Source: DAITQM01 sp039794245 (GTDB lineage: Bacteria > Pseudomonadota > Gammaproteobacteria > Xanthomonadales > Wenzhouxiangellaceae). Taken from it: DNA of 64,000 nt. Below the pieces are notes generated by a model that did no database searches, had not been told where the DNA came from, and was given only the letters and a program-made list of their open reading frames with translations. Positions 17,129-25,701 of this stretch are shown here, one piece after another (position 1 is the stretch's first letter; each line of letters opens with the position of its first letter). The stretch is taken from assembly GCA_039794245.1 (NCBI GenBank), contig JBDIVS010000007.1, positions 58,668 to 122,667 of the forward strand. The letters run 5' to 3'. Made by a program: the position numbers and the translations under genes.

Positions 17129-17269
17129 TCAGAATGGCCACCAGCGGAACAGATTGGCGAGCCAGTCGCCGAAGGATTCTGGTGCGCCGGACCCACTACC
17201 CACGACCGCCATTGCTTCGGCGGTCCAGAGCAGGGCGAGGGTCAGGATCAGGGTGAGTTTGCGGATCAT
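17129..17269 (-). CDS. Small secreted or membrane peptide (46 aa)
   Basis: ATG 17269 is preceded by AGGAAA at 7 bases and starts 9 bases after the stop of the gene upstream, so it is probably the last gene of that transcript. The product begins MIRKLTLILTLALLWTAEA, a convincing signal peptide, and ends in the aromatic tail WLANLFRWWPF. No family is recognised. Coding is supported by ribosome site, spacing and signal peptide only. Confidence 0.5.
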   Translation of the reverse strand: MIRKLTLILTLALLWTAEAMAVVGSGSGAPESFGDWLANLFRWWPF

Positions 17270-17278
17270 GAGGGTTTC

Positions 17279-18196
17279 CTAGTTCGAATCGGGATCGGTC
17301 GTTTTATGGGATTTTTTCCCGGCTCGAATCATATCCCGGTTGCGCAGTTCCTGGCCCACATCGATGATCTCGCCGCTTTCGGTGACCCGGTGGCCTGCAA
17401 AATCGCCGATCAGTTGCTGCGGGTTTTCGATCTCGAACCAGTGCAGGCCGAGCCCGGCCTCGATCTCGGCGGGATCGCCGTCCGCCACGCCGGATTCCGC
17501 GAAGACTTCAAAGCCATCCATAAACTCGATCAGTTCGGCCATAAACGCCTCTACCCTGGCCCGCACCGCGGCCCGGACCTCGGGCAGCCTGGCCGCCGGG
17601 ATTTTACGGGTGTGCAAACGGCGCTGCAGGTGACGAGGCCTCCCGCCGCGGATATTGTGGATCGCCGTGGTCAGCAGCGAGACGATGCCACGACGCGATT
17701 CGTCTAATACCTCAGGCGGCGTGTCAGCGGTGACCACCCTCTGCACAACACGGACATTATCGCCATGGACTTCCACCAGCCCGCGCTGTTGCAGTACTTT
17801 CAACAATCCATGGCTGGTGAAATCACTGCCGTACTGGTCGTGCAGGTGCTGGAACGACGGAAAGGTGAAGCCCTTGATCGGCAGTTCGTCCGGGTACTGC
17901 GGGTCGGAGGACCAGAAATCCATAAACCGCGCGAGCAGGTCGGTACGGTCGCGGCGGTGGTCCTCGGCGAGCATCAGGCGGATGGCGCGCCGGCTGAAGC
18001 CGGCGACGGCCATGATCTCGAAGCGGTTCAGGCCCTCTTCGTCGAGGGCCTTGATCTGGGCGTAATTCATGATCTGCCGCATGCGTTTGACCGTGACGCC
18101 GGTGTGGCGGGCGATTTCGAGCAACAGGCGTGCGGTATCCATGAACAGCGCCTCGGCGGCTTCGCGGGTTTCGTCGATCTGGGGTTCTTTGTTCAT
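17279..18196 (-). CDS. DUF6502-like protein with N-terminal helix-turn-helix
   Basis: 305 residues, soluble, no membrane segment. The N-terminal 80 residues contain ARLLLEIARHTGVTVKRMRQ and GFSRRAIRLMLAEDHRR, which look like helix-turn-helix segments. A second winged-helix-like region (HGLLKVLQQRGLVEVHGDNV) follows near 130. The C-terminal half is helical. The overall pattern recalls the DUF6502 family, whose function is unknown; I am not certain of that family name. It lies downstream of lpdA with a 118-base gap and upstream of a tiny secreted peptide. A transcriptional regulator is the plain guess. Confidence 0.6.
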   Translation of the reverse strand: MNKEPQIDETREAAEALFMDTARLLLEIARHTGVTVKRMRQIMNYAQIKALDEEGLNRFEIMAVAGFSRRAIRLMLAEDHRRDRTDLLARFMDFWSSDPQYPDELPIKGFTFPSFQHLHDQYGSDFTSHGLLKVLQQRGLVEVHGDNVRVVQRVVTADTPPEVLDESRRGIVSLLTTAIHNIRGGRPRHLQRRLHTRKIPAARLPEVRAAVRARVEAFMAELIEFMDGFEVFAESGVADGDPAEIEAGLGLHWFEIENPQQLIGDFAGHRVTESGEIIDVGQELRNRDMIRAGKKSHKTTDPDSN

Positions 18197-18314
18197 ACGG
18201 ATCCGGGGTGTGTCGAACGGGGAAGACGGCTGGCCGCAGCAAAGCGGCGGAGACGGGATCAGTCATACTGGAATTAACGATCCATGCGCCCAATCAGCCG
18301 CATCGAGGAACGAT

Positions 18315-20090
18315 TCACAAGTCGGTCAGGGTTCCGGCGGCGGCTTCGGCGGCGAAGGCGATGGTTTCGGAGAGCGTCGGGTGCGGGTGGATCGTCATTC
18401 CGATGTCGTGGGCGGTGGCGCCCATTTCGATCGCCAGGGCGCATTCGGCGACCAGGTCGCCGGCGCCGGGACCGACGATGCCGGCGCCGAGCAGGCGCAG
18501 CGACTTTGGCTCGAATAGCAGTTTGGTGAAGCCTTCATCGCGCCCCATGCCGAGCGCCCGGCCGCTCGCCGCCCACGGAAAGCGGCCGATTTTGCAGGCG
18601 GTGCCGCGAGTTTTGGCCTCGCTCTCGGTCAATCCGACCCAGGCGATTTCGGGGTCGGTGTAGGCGACCGACGGGATCACCGCGGTGTCGAAGGCGCTGT
18701 TTTGACCGGCGGCGACTTCGGCGGCGACCTTGCCTTCGTGGCTCGCCTTGTGGGCCAGCATCGGCGGGCCGTTGATGTCGCCGATGGCGAAGATATGCGG
18801 CACGTTGGTGCGCAATTGGTTGTCCACCGGGATAAAGCCGCGCTCATCGACGGCAACGCCCGCCGCCGCGGCGCCGATCGCCCGGCCGTTGGGCCGGCGG
18901 CCAATGGCGACCAGAACCCGGTCGAAGGTCTGATCGTCGGGCGCCGTGCCGCCCTCCCCGGCGGCAAACGAGACGCGGATGCCGTCGTAACCAGCATGGA
19001 TCCGACTGACGCCGGTATTGAGGTGGATTTCGCCGCTTTGGCCAAGGCGCCTGGCCAGCGGTTTGACCAGGTCGGGATCGGTGCCCGGCATCAGGGCTGA
19101 GGTCAGCTCGACGACGGTCACGCGGCTGCCGAGGCCGGCGTAAACGGTGGCCATTTCCAGGCCGATGATGCCGCCGCCGATCACCAGCAGGCGGTGCGGT
19201 ATCACCGGTAATTCGAGGGCCTGCGTCGAATCCATCAGGCGCGGATCGACCGGCAGCTTGTCGAGCGGCAGCGGCGCGGCCTCGGAACCGGCGGCGACGA
19301 TCGCCTGCGCGAACCGGATACGGCGAACACTGCCGCCGGGGTTGCCGGTGCTTTCGATTTCGATCTCGTGCGGCGCGACAAAGCGGCCGGTGCCGTGGAT
19401 CACGGTCACCTGGCGCCGGGCGGCAAGCGCATCCAATCCTTTGGTCAGGCGGCCGACAACCTGGTCTTTCCAGTGGCGCAGAGCATCGAGTTCGATCTGT
19501 GGCGCACCGAAGCGCACGCCGTGGGCGCCCATCGCTTGCGCATCGGCGATCACTTTCGCCGCGTGCAGCAGCGCTTTGGATGGAATGCAGCCGACATTGA
19601 GACACACTCCGCCGAGCGTGGCACGCCGTTCGACGAGGATGACCTTCAGGCCGAGATCGGCGGCGCGAAAGGCCGCGCTGTAGCCGCCGGGGCCGGCACC
19701 GAGCACCAGCAGGTCGCAGTCGGTTTGCCCGGCTGCCGATGGGATAGGCGGGGGAACGGGCGATGGAATGGCCGATGTGGCATCCGATGCTGTCGCGGGG
19801 CGTGATTCAGGCGTGGCATCCGTTGCCGGCTGGGCCGCAACGCCGCCCTCGCCTTCGGCTTCCAGCACCGCGATCACATCGCCGCTGTTGACCCGGTCGC
19901 CGACGGCAACCCGGATTTCAACGAGGCGGCCGGCATGCGCCGCCGGAATCTCCATCGTCGCCTTGTCGCTTTCCAGCGTGATCAGCGATTGTTCTTTTTC
20001 GACGCGCCCGCCGGGTTCGACCAGCACTTCGATGACGCCGATATCGGCAAAATCGCCAAGTTCAGGTACTTTGAGATCAATACGTTCCAT
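18315..20090 (-). CDS. lpdA: Dihydrolipoyl dehydrogenase (E3) with N-terminal lipoyl domain
   Basis: 591 residues. Residues 1-80 form a lipoyl domain with the lipoylated lysine in TLESDKATMEIPA. A Pro/Ala linker leads to the flavoprotein: GAGPGGYSAAFRA for FAD, the redox pair in GGVCLNVGCIPSK, VIGGGIIGLEMATVYAGLG for NAD, and the catalytic His-Glu in HPHPTLSE. It reoxidises dihydrolipoyl groups of the pyruvate dehydrogenase complex in the cytosol. The extra lipoyl domain on E3 is a known arrangement in some proteobacteria. The gene follows aceF and a retropepsin gene, 9 bases after the latter. Confidence 0.93.
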   Translation of the reverse strand: MERIDLKVPELGDFADIGVIEVLVEPGGRVEKEQSLITLESDKATMEIPAAHAGRLVEIRVAVGDRVNSGDVIAVLEAEGEGGVAAQPATDATPESRPATASDATSAIPSPVPPPIPSAAGQTDCDLLVLGAGPGGYSAAFRAADLGLKVILVERRATLGGVCLNVGCIPSKALLHAAKVIADAQAMGAHGVRFGAPQIELDALRHWKDQVVGRLTKGLDALAARRQVTVIHGTGRFVAPHEIEIESTGNPGGSVRRIRFAQAIVAAGSEAAPLPLDKLPVDPRLMDSTQALELPVIPHRLLVIGGGIIGLEMATVYAGLGSRVTVVELTSALMPGTDPDLVKPLARRLGQSGEIHLNTGVSRIHAGYDGIRVSFAAGEGGTAPDDQTFDRVLVAIGRRPNGRAIGAAAAGVAVDERGFIPVDNQLRTNVPHIFAIGDINGPPMLAHKASHEGKVAAEVAAGQNSAFDTAVIPSVAYTDPEIAWVGLTESEAKTRGTACKIGRFPWAASGRALGMGRDEGFTKLLFEPKSLRLLGAGIVGPGAGDLVAECALAIEMGATAHDIGMTIHPHPTLSETIAFAAEAAAGTLTDL

Positions 20091-20099
20091 GTTTTTGTT

Positions 20100-20639
20100 T
20101 TACCTTGTGTTTTCTATTATTTCAGCCGAGCCATAACGGCGAAGAAGCAACGTGCGGTCGCGTTGCACCCAGTCGATCTGGCGCAGGAAGTTCATGCCGA
20201 GCAGCACTTCGCCGTCGTACCCCGGCTGGATCACGGCACGCAGTTCGTATTCCCGGAACGGCCCGAGCGCCACTTCGTCGAGCCGCGTCAACCAGCCGGC
20301 AGCCGGACCGGCGGCGGTGCTGACAGTGACCGGTGCCAGTTTAGGCAGGTTCAACTCACCGGCCAGCGCGGCGGGTACGGCGATCGAGGTGGCACCGGTA
20401 TCGAGCATGAAAGTGACCGGGCGACCGTTGATTGTGCCGTCGGCCAGGTAATGGCCGGCGTGGTTCTGTACGAGGGTCATTTCGGCGATGCCATCGACGA
20501 TCGCCCCGCCGGCCCTCCGGTTGGGGTGGTGGCGCCGCGCTTCGAGCCAGCCGAACAGCATCACCAGCGCCACCAGGACGGCCAGCGCCCCCATCCAGGC
20601 AGCGATACCGGCGCCGGGTGGACGGGCTGTGCCGCTCAC
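20100..20639 (-). CDS. Retropepsin-like aspartic protease, membrane anchored (clan AA, TIGR02281-like)
   Basis: 179 residues. One N-terminal membrane segment (AAWMGALAVLVALVMLFGW) is followed by an aspartic protease half-domain with VTFMLDTGATSIAVPAALA (Asp-Thr-Gly) and the later hydrophobic GEVLLGMNFL. Such proteins dimerise like retroviral proteases. The active site is expected on the periplasmic side. The GTG start overlaps the aceF stop (GTGA), so it is translated with the pyruvate dehydrogenase operon and sits between aceF and lpdA. The substrate is unknown, and a role in the complex is not implied by any domain. Confidence 0.78.
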   Translation of the reverse strand: MSGTARPPGAGIAAWMGALAVLVALVMLFGWLEARRHHPNRRAGGAIVDGIAEMTLVQNHAGHYLADGTINGRPVTFMLDTGATSIAVPAALAGELNLPKLAPVTVSTAAGPAAGWLTRLDEVALGPFREYELRAVIQPGYDGEVLLGMNFLRQIDWVQRDRTLLLRRYGSAEIIENTR

Positions 20640-22093
20640 AACAACACCCGGCGGAAATCCTCCAGGCGGCTGGCGATGAAGCGGGTGAAGCGCGCCGCGG
20701 CGGCGCCGTCGATGACACGGTGATCGTAGGACAACGACAACGGCAGCATCAGCCGCGGCTCGAACTGCTCATCGATCCACACCGGTTTCATCTGGGCGCG
20801 CGAGACGCCGAGGATGGCCACTTCCGGGGCGTTGACGATGGGCGTGAACGCCGTGCCGCCGATGCCGCCGAGGCTGGAAATCGAGAAGCAGCCGCCCTGC
20901 ATATCGGCTGGCGTCAGTTTGCCTTCGCGCGCCCGGCCGCTGACGGTGGTCAGTTCCATGGCCAGGTCGATGAGCCCTTTCTGGTCGCAGTCGCGGATCA
21001 CCGGCACGACCAGGCCGTTTGGGGTATCCACCGCGATGCCGATATGGTAGTAACGCTTGAGGATCAGGTGTTCGCCGTCCGGAGCCAGCGAGCTGTTGAA
21101 CTCCGGATCGTGTTTCAACGCGGCGACGACGGCTTTGATCAAAAACGTCACCAGCGTCAGGCGCGTCCCCTGTTCGCGTGCCTTGAGGTCGTTTTCCTTG
21201 CGGAAAATCTCAAGTTCGGTGATATCGGCTTCGTCGTGCTGCGTGACGTGCGGGATCGACGTCCAGTTGCGGTGCAGATTGGCGCCGGCGATTTTACGGA
21301 TGCGGCCAAGCGGCCGGTGCTCGGTCTTGCCGAAGCGGGAAAAATCGACCGCCGGCGCCGGTGACGGGGCGGCGGCAGCCGGCGGCGGTGCGGCAGGCGG
21401 TTGGGTTTTCGGCACCACAGGTTCCACCGCAGCCGGAGCCGAAACCGGCGGTTTGTCTTTGGCCGGCGCGGCAGTGACCGGCGTTGTGATGGCGGCCGGG
21501 GGAGCGGTACCGGATTCGACCGGCGCTGCGGGTTGCTGCCGGCGGTAACGGTGCAGATCGTCTTCGGTGATCCGGCCGGCCTCGCCGCTTGGCGGCACCA
21601 GGCTGAGATCGATTCCCCATTCGCGCGCCAGCTTGCGGACACCGGGGCTGGCGTGCGGCGGTGCGGCCACGGGTGTGGCCGCCGGGGCAGGCGGCGCCGG
21701 TGACACGGGCGGGGCGGGCGGCTCTGGAACGGCCGCGGCCGGCGGCGAAGGCGCTTGTGGTGCCGGCGTTTCAATCGGCGGTGGCGGGGCCACAACCTGC
21801 GGTGGCGCGACAACCGGTTGCGGTTGCGGTTGCGGTGCGGCCGCGGCTTCGCCCGCAGTTTCGACTTCGGCGATCACCGACCCTTCGGATACCGTATCGC
21901 CGAGCTTGACATTGAGACGGCACACCACGCCGGCTACCGGCGACGGCACTTCCATTGTCGCCTTGTCGCTTTCCAGTGTGATCAACGACTGCTCGGCGGC
22001 GACCTCGTCGCCCTCCTCGACCAGCACTTCGATCACATCGACATCGGTAAAACCGCCAATATCGGGCACCTTGACTTGCTGTATTGCATTCAT
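20636..22093 (-). CDS. aceF: Pyruvate dehydrogenase E2, dihydrolipoyllysine acetyltransferase
   Basis: 485 residues. There is one lipoyl domain (lysine in TLESDKATMEVPS) and a long Pro/Ala-rich linker. A peripheral-subunit-binding domain (SPGVRKLAREWGIDLSLV, then GRITEDDLHRY) and a second linker follow. The catalytic domain ends in SYDHRVIDGAAAARF, with the HxxxDG active site. Many gammaproteobacterial E2 proteins carry two or three lipoyl domains; here there is one, plus one on E3. It transfers acetyl groups to CoA. It is separated from aceE by a 538-base gap that contains a MITE-like insertion. Confidence 0.93.
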   Translation of the reverse strand: MNAIQQVKVPDIGGFTDVDVIEVLVEEGDEVAAEQSLITLESDKATMEVPSPVAGVVCRLNVKLGDTVSEGSVIAEVETAGEAAAAPQPQPQPVVAPPQVVAPPPPIETPAPQAPSPPAAAVPEPPAPPVSPAPPAPAATPVAAPPHASPGVRKLAREWGIDLSLVPPSGEAGRITEDDLHRYRRQQPAAPVESGTAPPAAITTPVTAAPAKDKPPVSAPAAVEPVVPKTQPPAAPPPAAAAPSPAPAVDFSRFGKTEHRPLGRIRKIAGANLHRNWTSIPHVTQHDEADITELEIFRKENDLKAREQGTRLTLVTFLIKAVVAALKHDPEFNSSLAPDGEHLILKRYYHIGIAVDTPNGLVVPVIRDCDQKGLIDLAMELTTVSGRAREGKLTPADMQGGCFSISSLGGIGGTAFTPIVNAPEVAILGVSRAQMKPVWIDEQFEPRLMLPLSLSYDHRVIDGAAAARFTRFIASRLEDFRRVLL

Positions 22094-22138
22094 CTAAAAA
22101 AATCCATGGCATCGATAAAGAGCGATCGGGACACGTTC

Positions 22139-22459
22139 ACCCAACTGTTGCATAAATTCCCGGGATTCTCGGTCAAGCTGGTGAGTACAGCTTGGCCGAT
22201 TGCCCGACAAATGCGTCGGGAACGCAATTTGAACGGCCGCAGGCCGGCCCGTTGGGACAGGGCAAGGGCAGGACTGCCCGAGTAAGAGCCGTAGTAATTC
22301 TACGGTTCGAGGGCAAGCGGGCAAGATGTGCCTCCAGCTTGGGCGAGAAACCGGGCGCGTCACCCTGGGTGAATTCGATGCTTTAACTAAAATTCTCATA
22401 ACTTATTGATTTAATGAAGAAATCTATAAATTCAAGCAAAATTTATGCAACTTTTGGGC
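22139..22459. mobile_element. MITE-like element, copy B (321 bp) between aceE and aceF
   Basis: The left end ACCCAACTGTTGCATAAATT (22139-22158) and the right end at 22440-22459 (AATTTATGCAACttTTGGGc) are inverted repeats. Relative to copy A at 9835-10238 it is inverted. It shares the outer 45 bases (through TCGGTCAAGCTGGTGAGTA), the core CTACGGTTCGAGG and the segment CCAGCTTGGGCGAGAAA, but lacks other interior parts. No transposase frame is present. Confidence 0.7.
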
Positions 22460-22536
22460 TCATTTCATTATTGTGTCATGGATTGAACAAAGTGGCGCGC
22501 ATCGCATGGCCACCACCCGGCAATGCCCCCACCCCA

Positions 22537-22592
22537 CCCTCCCCCGCAAGCGGGGGAGGGAGAAGAAAATAGTCTCTCCCCGCAAGCGGGGA
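22537..22592. repeat. Two related hairpin repeats
   Basis: CCCTCCCCCGC-AA-GCGGGGGAGGG (22537-22560) and TCCCCGC-AA-GCGGGGA (22577-22592) are perfect stem-loops with the same two-base loop. They lie after the aceE stop but are not followed by T-runs on the aceE strand, so they are listed as dispersed palindromes rather than terminators. Confidence 0.5.
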
Positions 22593-22630
22593 AGAAAAAA
22601 TTACTGGAGCGGGTCATGAATCATCCAGGC

Positions 22631-25333
22631 TCAGATGTTGAATGGTTCCGGGCGATCGGGGTCGATGGCCAGCCGCCGGCGGGCATCGAGCAGCTCGGTG
22701 CGGCTCAACTGGTTTTGCAGATAAAGGCCGTACAGCGCGGCGTAGGCGATGTGGTAACGATCAACCTCGAAGAATGCACGCAGCCGGGTGCGGGTGTCGC
22801 TGCGCCCGAAACCGTCGGTACCGAGCGTGATATACGGCGCATTGGGCACATACTCGCGGATCTGGTCGGCGTAGGCCCGCAGGTAATCGGTGGCGGCGAC
22901 CACCGGGCCGGCCGCCTCGCGCAGGCATTGCGTGACATAGGGCTGCCGGGGTTGCAATTCCGGGTGCAGGCGGTTGTAGCGCGCCGCTTCGATGCCGTCG
23001 CGGCGCAGCACGTTCAAACCCGGCGTGCTCCACAGGTCGGCGGCAGTCTGGAAATCCCGTTCTAGTATCTCGCCGGCGGCGATCACCTCGCGCAGGATCG
23101 CACCGCAGCCCAGCAACTGGACGCGCCGCGGGAACCCGCCGCCCTGCCGCAGACGGTACATGCCGCGGCGGATGCCGTCGGCGACGCCGTCCGGCAATGC
23201 CGGGTGCGGGTAGTTTTCGTTGAGCAGTGTGACGTAGTAGTAGACGTCGTGCTGTTCGTGCAGCATGCGCCTGAGCCCGTCCTGGATGATCACTGCGACT
23301 TCATAGGCGAAGGTGGGATCGTAGGCGATGCAATTGGGGATTGTCGAGGCCAAAAGATGACTGTGGCCGTCTTCGTGCTGCAGGCCCTCGCCATTCAGCG
23401 TCGTGCGCCCCGAGGTACCGCCGAGCAAAAAGCCGCGCGCCCGCTGGTCGCCGGCTGCCCAGGCCAGATCGCCGATGCGCTGGAAGCCGAACATCGAGTA
23501 ATAGATATAAAACGGCATCATCGCCAGGCCGTTGTTGGCGTACGACGTAGCGGCGGCGATCCACGACGACATCGCCCCGGCCTCGCTGATGCCTTCCTGC
23601 AGAATCTGCCCTTTCTTGTCTTCCTTGTAGAACATCAACTGGTCGGAATCGACCGGCTCGTAAAGCTGGCCGACCGACGAGTAAATACCCAACTGGCGGA
23701 ACATGCCCTCCATGCCGAAAGTCCGCGCTTCATCGGCGACGATCGGCACGATCCTGTCGTGCAGGGTTTTATCGCGCAGGATCACGGCCAGGGCACGGAC
23801 AAACGCCATTGTCGTCGAGAACTCGCGCTCGCCGGAATCTTTGAGCAGCACCTCGAAGGCATCGAGCGGCGGCACCGGCAGCGGTTCGGCCGTCACCCGG
23901 CGGACCGGCATCTCGCCGCCCAGGGCGGCACGCCGCGCCTTGAGATAGCGCACTTCCTCGCTGTCCGGGCCGGGGTGGTAATAAGGGACTTCCGGGAGCC
24001 GGTCGTCGGCGATCGGCACGTCGAAACGGTCGCGGAAATAACGCACGCCCTCGTCGTCGAGCTTCTTTTGCTGATGGCTGATGTTCTGGCCCTCGCCGGA
24101 ACGGCCGAGACCATAACCCTTGATCGTCTTGGCCAGCACCACCACCGGCTGGCCCTGCGTGTTGACCGCTTCGTGGTAGGCGGCATACACCTTGTGCGGA
24201 TCGTGGCCGCCGCGGTTCAGGCGCCAGATTTCCTCGTCGCTCATCGCCGCGACACGGGCCTGAAGTTCGGGGTACTTGCCGAAGAAATGCTGGCGCACGT
24301 AGGCGCCGTTCTGGGCTTTGTACATTTGATAGTCGCCGTCCACCGCTTCCATCATCCGCCGTTTGAGCAGTCCGTCGTGGTCGGCGGCGAGCAGCGGATC
24401 CCAATACGATCCCCACAGCACTTTCAATACTTTCCAGCCGGCGCCGCGGAAGACGCCCTCGAGTTCTTGGATGATCTTGCCGTTGCCGCGCACCGGGCCG
24501 TCGAGACGCTGCAGATTGCAGTTGACGACGAAAATCAGGTTGTCGAGCTTTTCGCGGCCGGCGAGCGAAATGGCACCGAGCGATTCGGGTTCATCGGTCT
24601 CGCCGTCACCGAGAAAACACCACACTTTGCGATTGCTGGTGTCGGCCAGGCTGCGGTCATTGAGATACTTCAGAAAACGGGCCTGGTAAATGGCCATCAG
24701 CGGGCCGAGGCCCATCGAGACGGTCGGATACTGCCAGAAATCGGGCATCAGCCACGGGTGCGGATACGACGACAGCCCACCGCCCCCGACTTCCTGCCGG
24801 AAGCGGTCGAGCTCAGCCTCGGTGAGCCGCCCTTCGAGGAAGGCACGGGCGTAGATACCCGGCGAACAGTGGCCCTGGATATAGAGCAGATCGGCGCCGC
24901 CCGGCGCCTCGGGGCCGCGGAAGAAATGATTGAAGCCGACATCATACAGCGTCGCCGCCGAGGCGAATGACGAGATATGCCCGCCGAGTTCGCCGCCGCG
25001 GCGGCTGGCGCGGACCACCATCGCCATCGCGTTCCAGCGGATGATCGAGCGGATGCGCCGTTCCAGCGCCGGATCGCCCGGCGCCGCCGCCTGCTGCTCG
25101 GGCGGGATCGTGTTGACGTATGGGGTGGTAAGATCGGCGGCCGACCGGAGCGCCGCCGCCGGCGCAATGCCCAGCGCCTCGGCCTCGGCATGCAGCCTGG
25201 CGAGCAGATACGCGACGCGTTCCGCACCGCCCGCGGCGGCGACGCCATGCAGAGCGTCAAGCCATTCACGGGTTTCCTCTGGATCGCGATCGGCGAAACC
25301 CGAATCGATTCGGCGCGGACCTGCTTCGTTCAT
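22631..25333 (-). CDS. aceE: Pyruvate dehydrogenase E1 component, homodimeric type
   Basis: 900 residues from ATG 25333, which has CAGGAA 8 bases upstream. A second ATG at 25351 is very close to a TATAAT box and would be nearly leaderless. The thiamine diphosphate motif GDGETDEPESLGAI and the E1 blocks SSYPHPWLMPDFWQYPTVSMG and GRTTLNGEGLQHEDGHSH are present. Length and sequence match the AceE family. It decarboxylates pyruvate and acetylates E2. The start of aceF is 538 bases downstream, across a MITE-like insertion. Confidence 0.95.
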   Translation of the reverse strand: MNEAGPRRIDSGFADRDPEETREWLDALHGVAAAGGAERVAYLLARLHAEAEALGIAPAAALRSAADLTTPYVNTIPPEQQAAAPGDPALERRIRSIIRWNAMAMVVRASRRGGELGGHISSFASAATLYDVGFNHFFRGPEAPGGADLLYIQGHCSPGIYARAFLEGRLTEAELDRFRQEVGGGGLSSYPHPWLMPDFWQYPTVSMGLGPLMAIYQARFLKYLNDRSLADTSNRKVWCFLGDGETDEPESLGAISLAGREKLDNLIFVVNCNLQRLDGPVRGNGKIIQELEGVFRGAGWKVLKVLWGSYWDPLLAADHDGLLKRRMMEAVDGDYQMYKAQNGAYVRQHFFGKYPELQARVAAMSDEEIWRLNRGGHDPHKVYAAYHEAVNTQGQPVVVLAKTIKGYGLGRSGEGQNISHQQKKLDDEGVRYFRDRFDVPIADDRLPEVPYYHPGPDSEEVRYLKARRAALGGEMPVRRVTAEPLPVPPLDAFEVLLKDSGEREFSTTMAFVRALAVILRDKTLHDRIVPIVADEARTFGMEGMFRQLGIYSSVGQLYEPVDSDQLMFYKEDKKGQILQEGISEAGAMSSWIAAATSYANNGLAMMPFYIYYSMFGFQRIGDLAWAAGDQRARGFLLGGTSGRTTLNGEGLQHEDGHSHLLASTIPNCIAYDPTFAYEVAVIIQDGLRRMLHEQHDVYYYVTLLNENYPHPALPDGVADGIRRGMYRLRQGGGFPRRVQLLGCGAILREVIAAGEILERDFQTAADLWSTPGLNVLRRDGIEAARYNRLHPELQPRQPYVTQCLREAAGPVVAATDYLRAYADQIREYVPNAPYITLGTDGFGRSDTRTRLRAFFEVDRYHIAYAALYGLYLQNQLSRTELLDARRRLAIDPDRPEPFNI

Positions 25334-25360
25334 ACCAGGTTCCTGAAACATCTCGGCTAC

Positions 25361-25366
25361 ATTATA
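25361..25366 (-). promoter_or_regulatory. Candidate -10 box for aceE
   Basis: A perfect TATAAT on the minus strand lies 28 bases upstream of the preferred aceE start. No good -35 hexamer is seen, so an activator may be needed. Confidence 0.35.
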
Positions 25367-25701
25367 GGCTTCATTGCCCGGCGGCCGCCCTGGACGAATC
25401 GGGGTTCTTCACGATGCTGCCGGGTCTTGCAAACTCCCGGCGGCTGGGTTATATTTCGACCGCTCTCCGCAAGCAGCACACTTTGGCATGCCACGGGGGA
25501 GCAGCAGACAACGGTCATCGTATAAAAAACCTGCTCCGATGCCGTTGTCGAATAAAACCGGCGCTGCGGTCGTTCCATCCCCATTCCCTCCCGCGGCCCG
25601 GCCCGGTCACACGGCGGGACTCGTTCCCGCCGTTGTGTTATCCAGGATTATTTTTGCGCCCCCTTGCAGCCGGCGCCGTTCTGGTTCATGATCGCGCGCC
25701 G

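Noticed and set aside
22537..22592. Terminators after aceE
   Set aside because: The stems are strong, but on the aceE strand they are not followed by a T-run. The A-run lies on the other side.
23204..24970. 588-codon plus-strand frame inside aceE
   Set aside because: Antisense shadow of a high-GC gene. AceE on the minus strand has unmistakable motifs along the whole interval.
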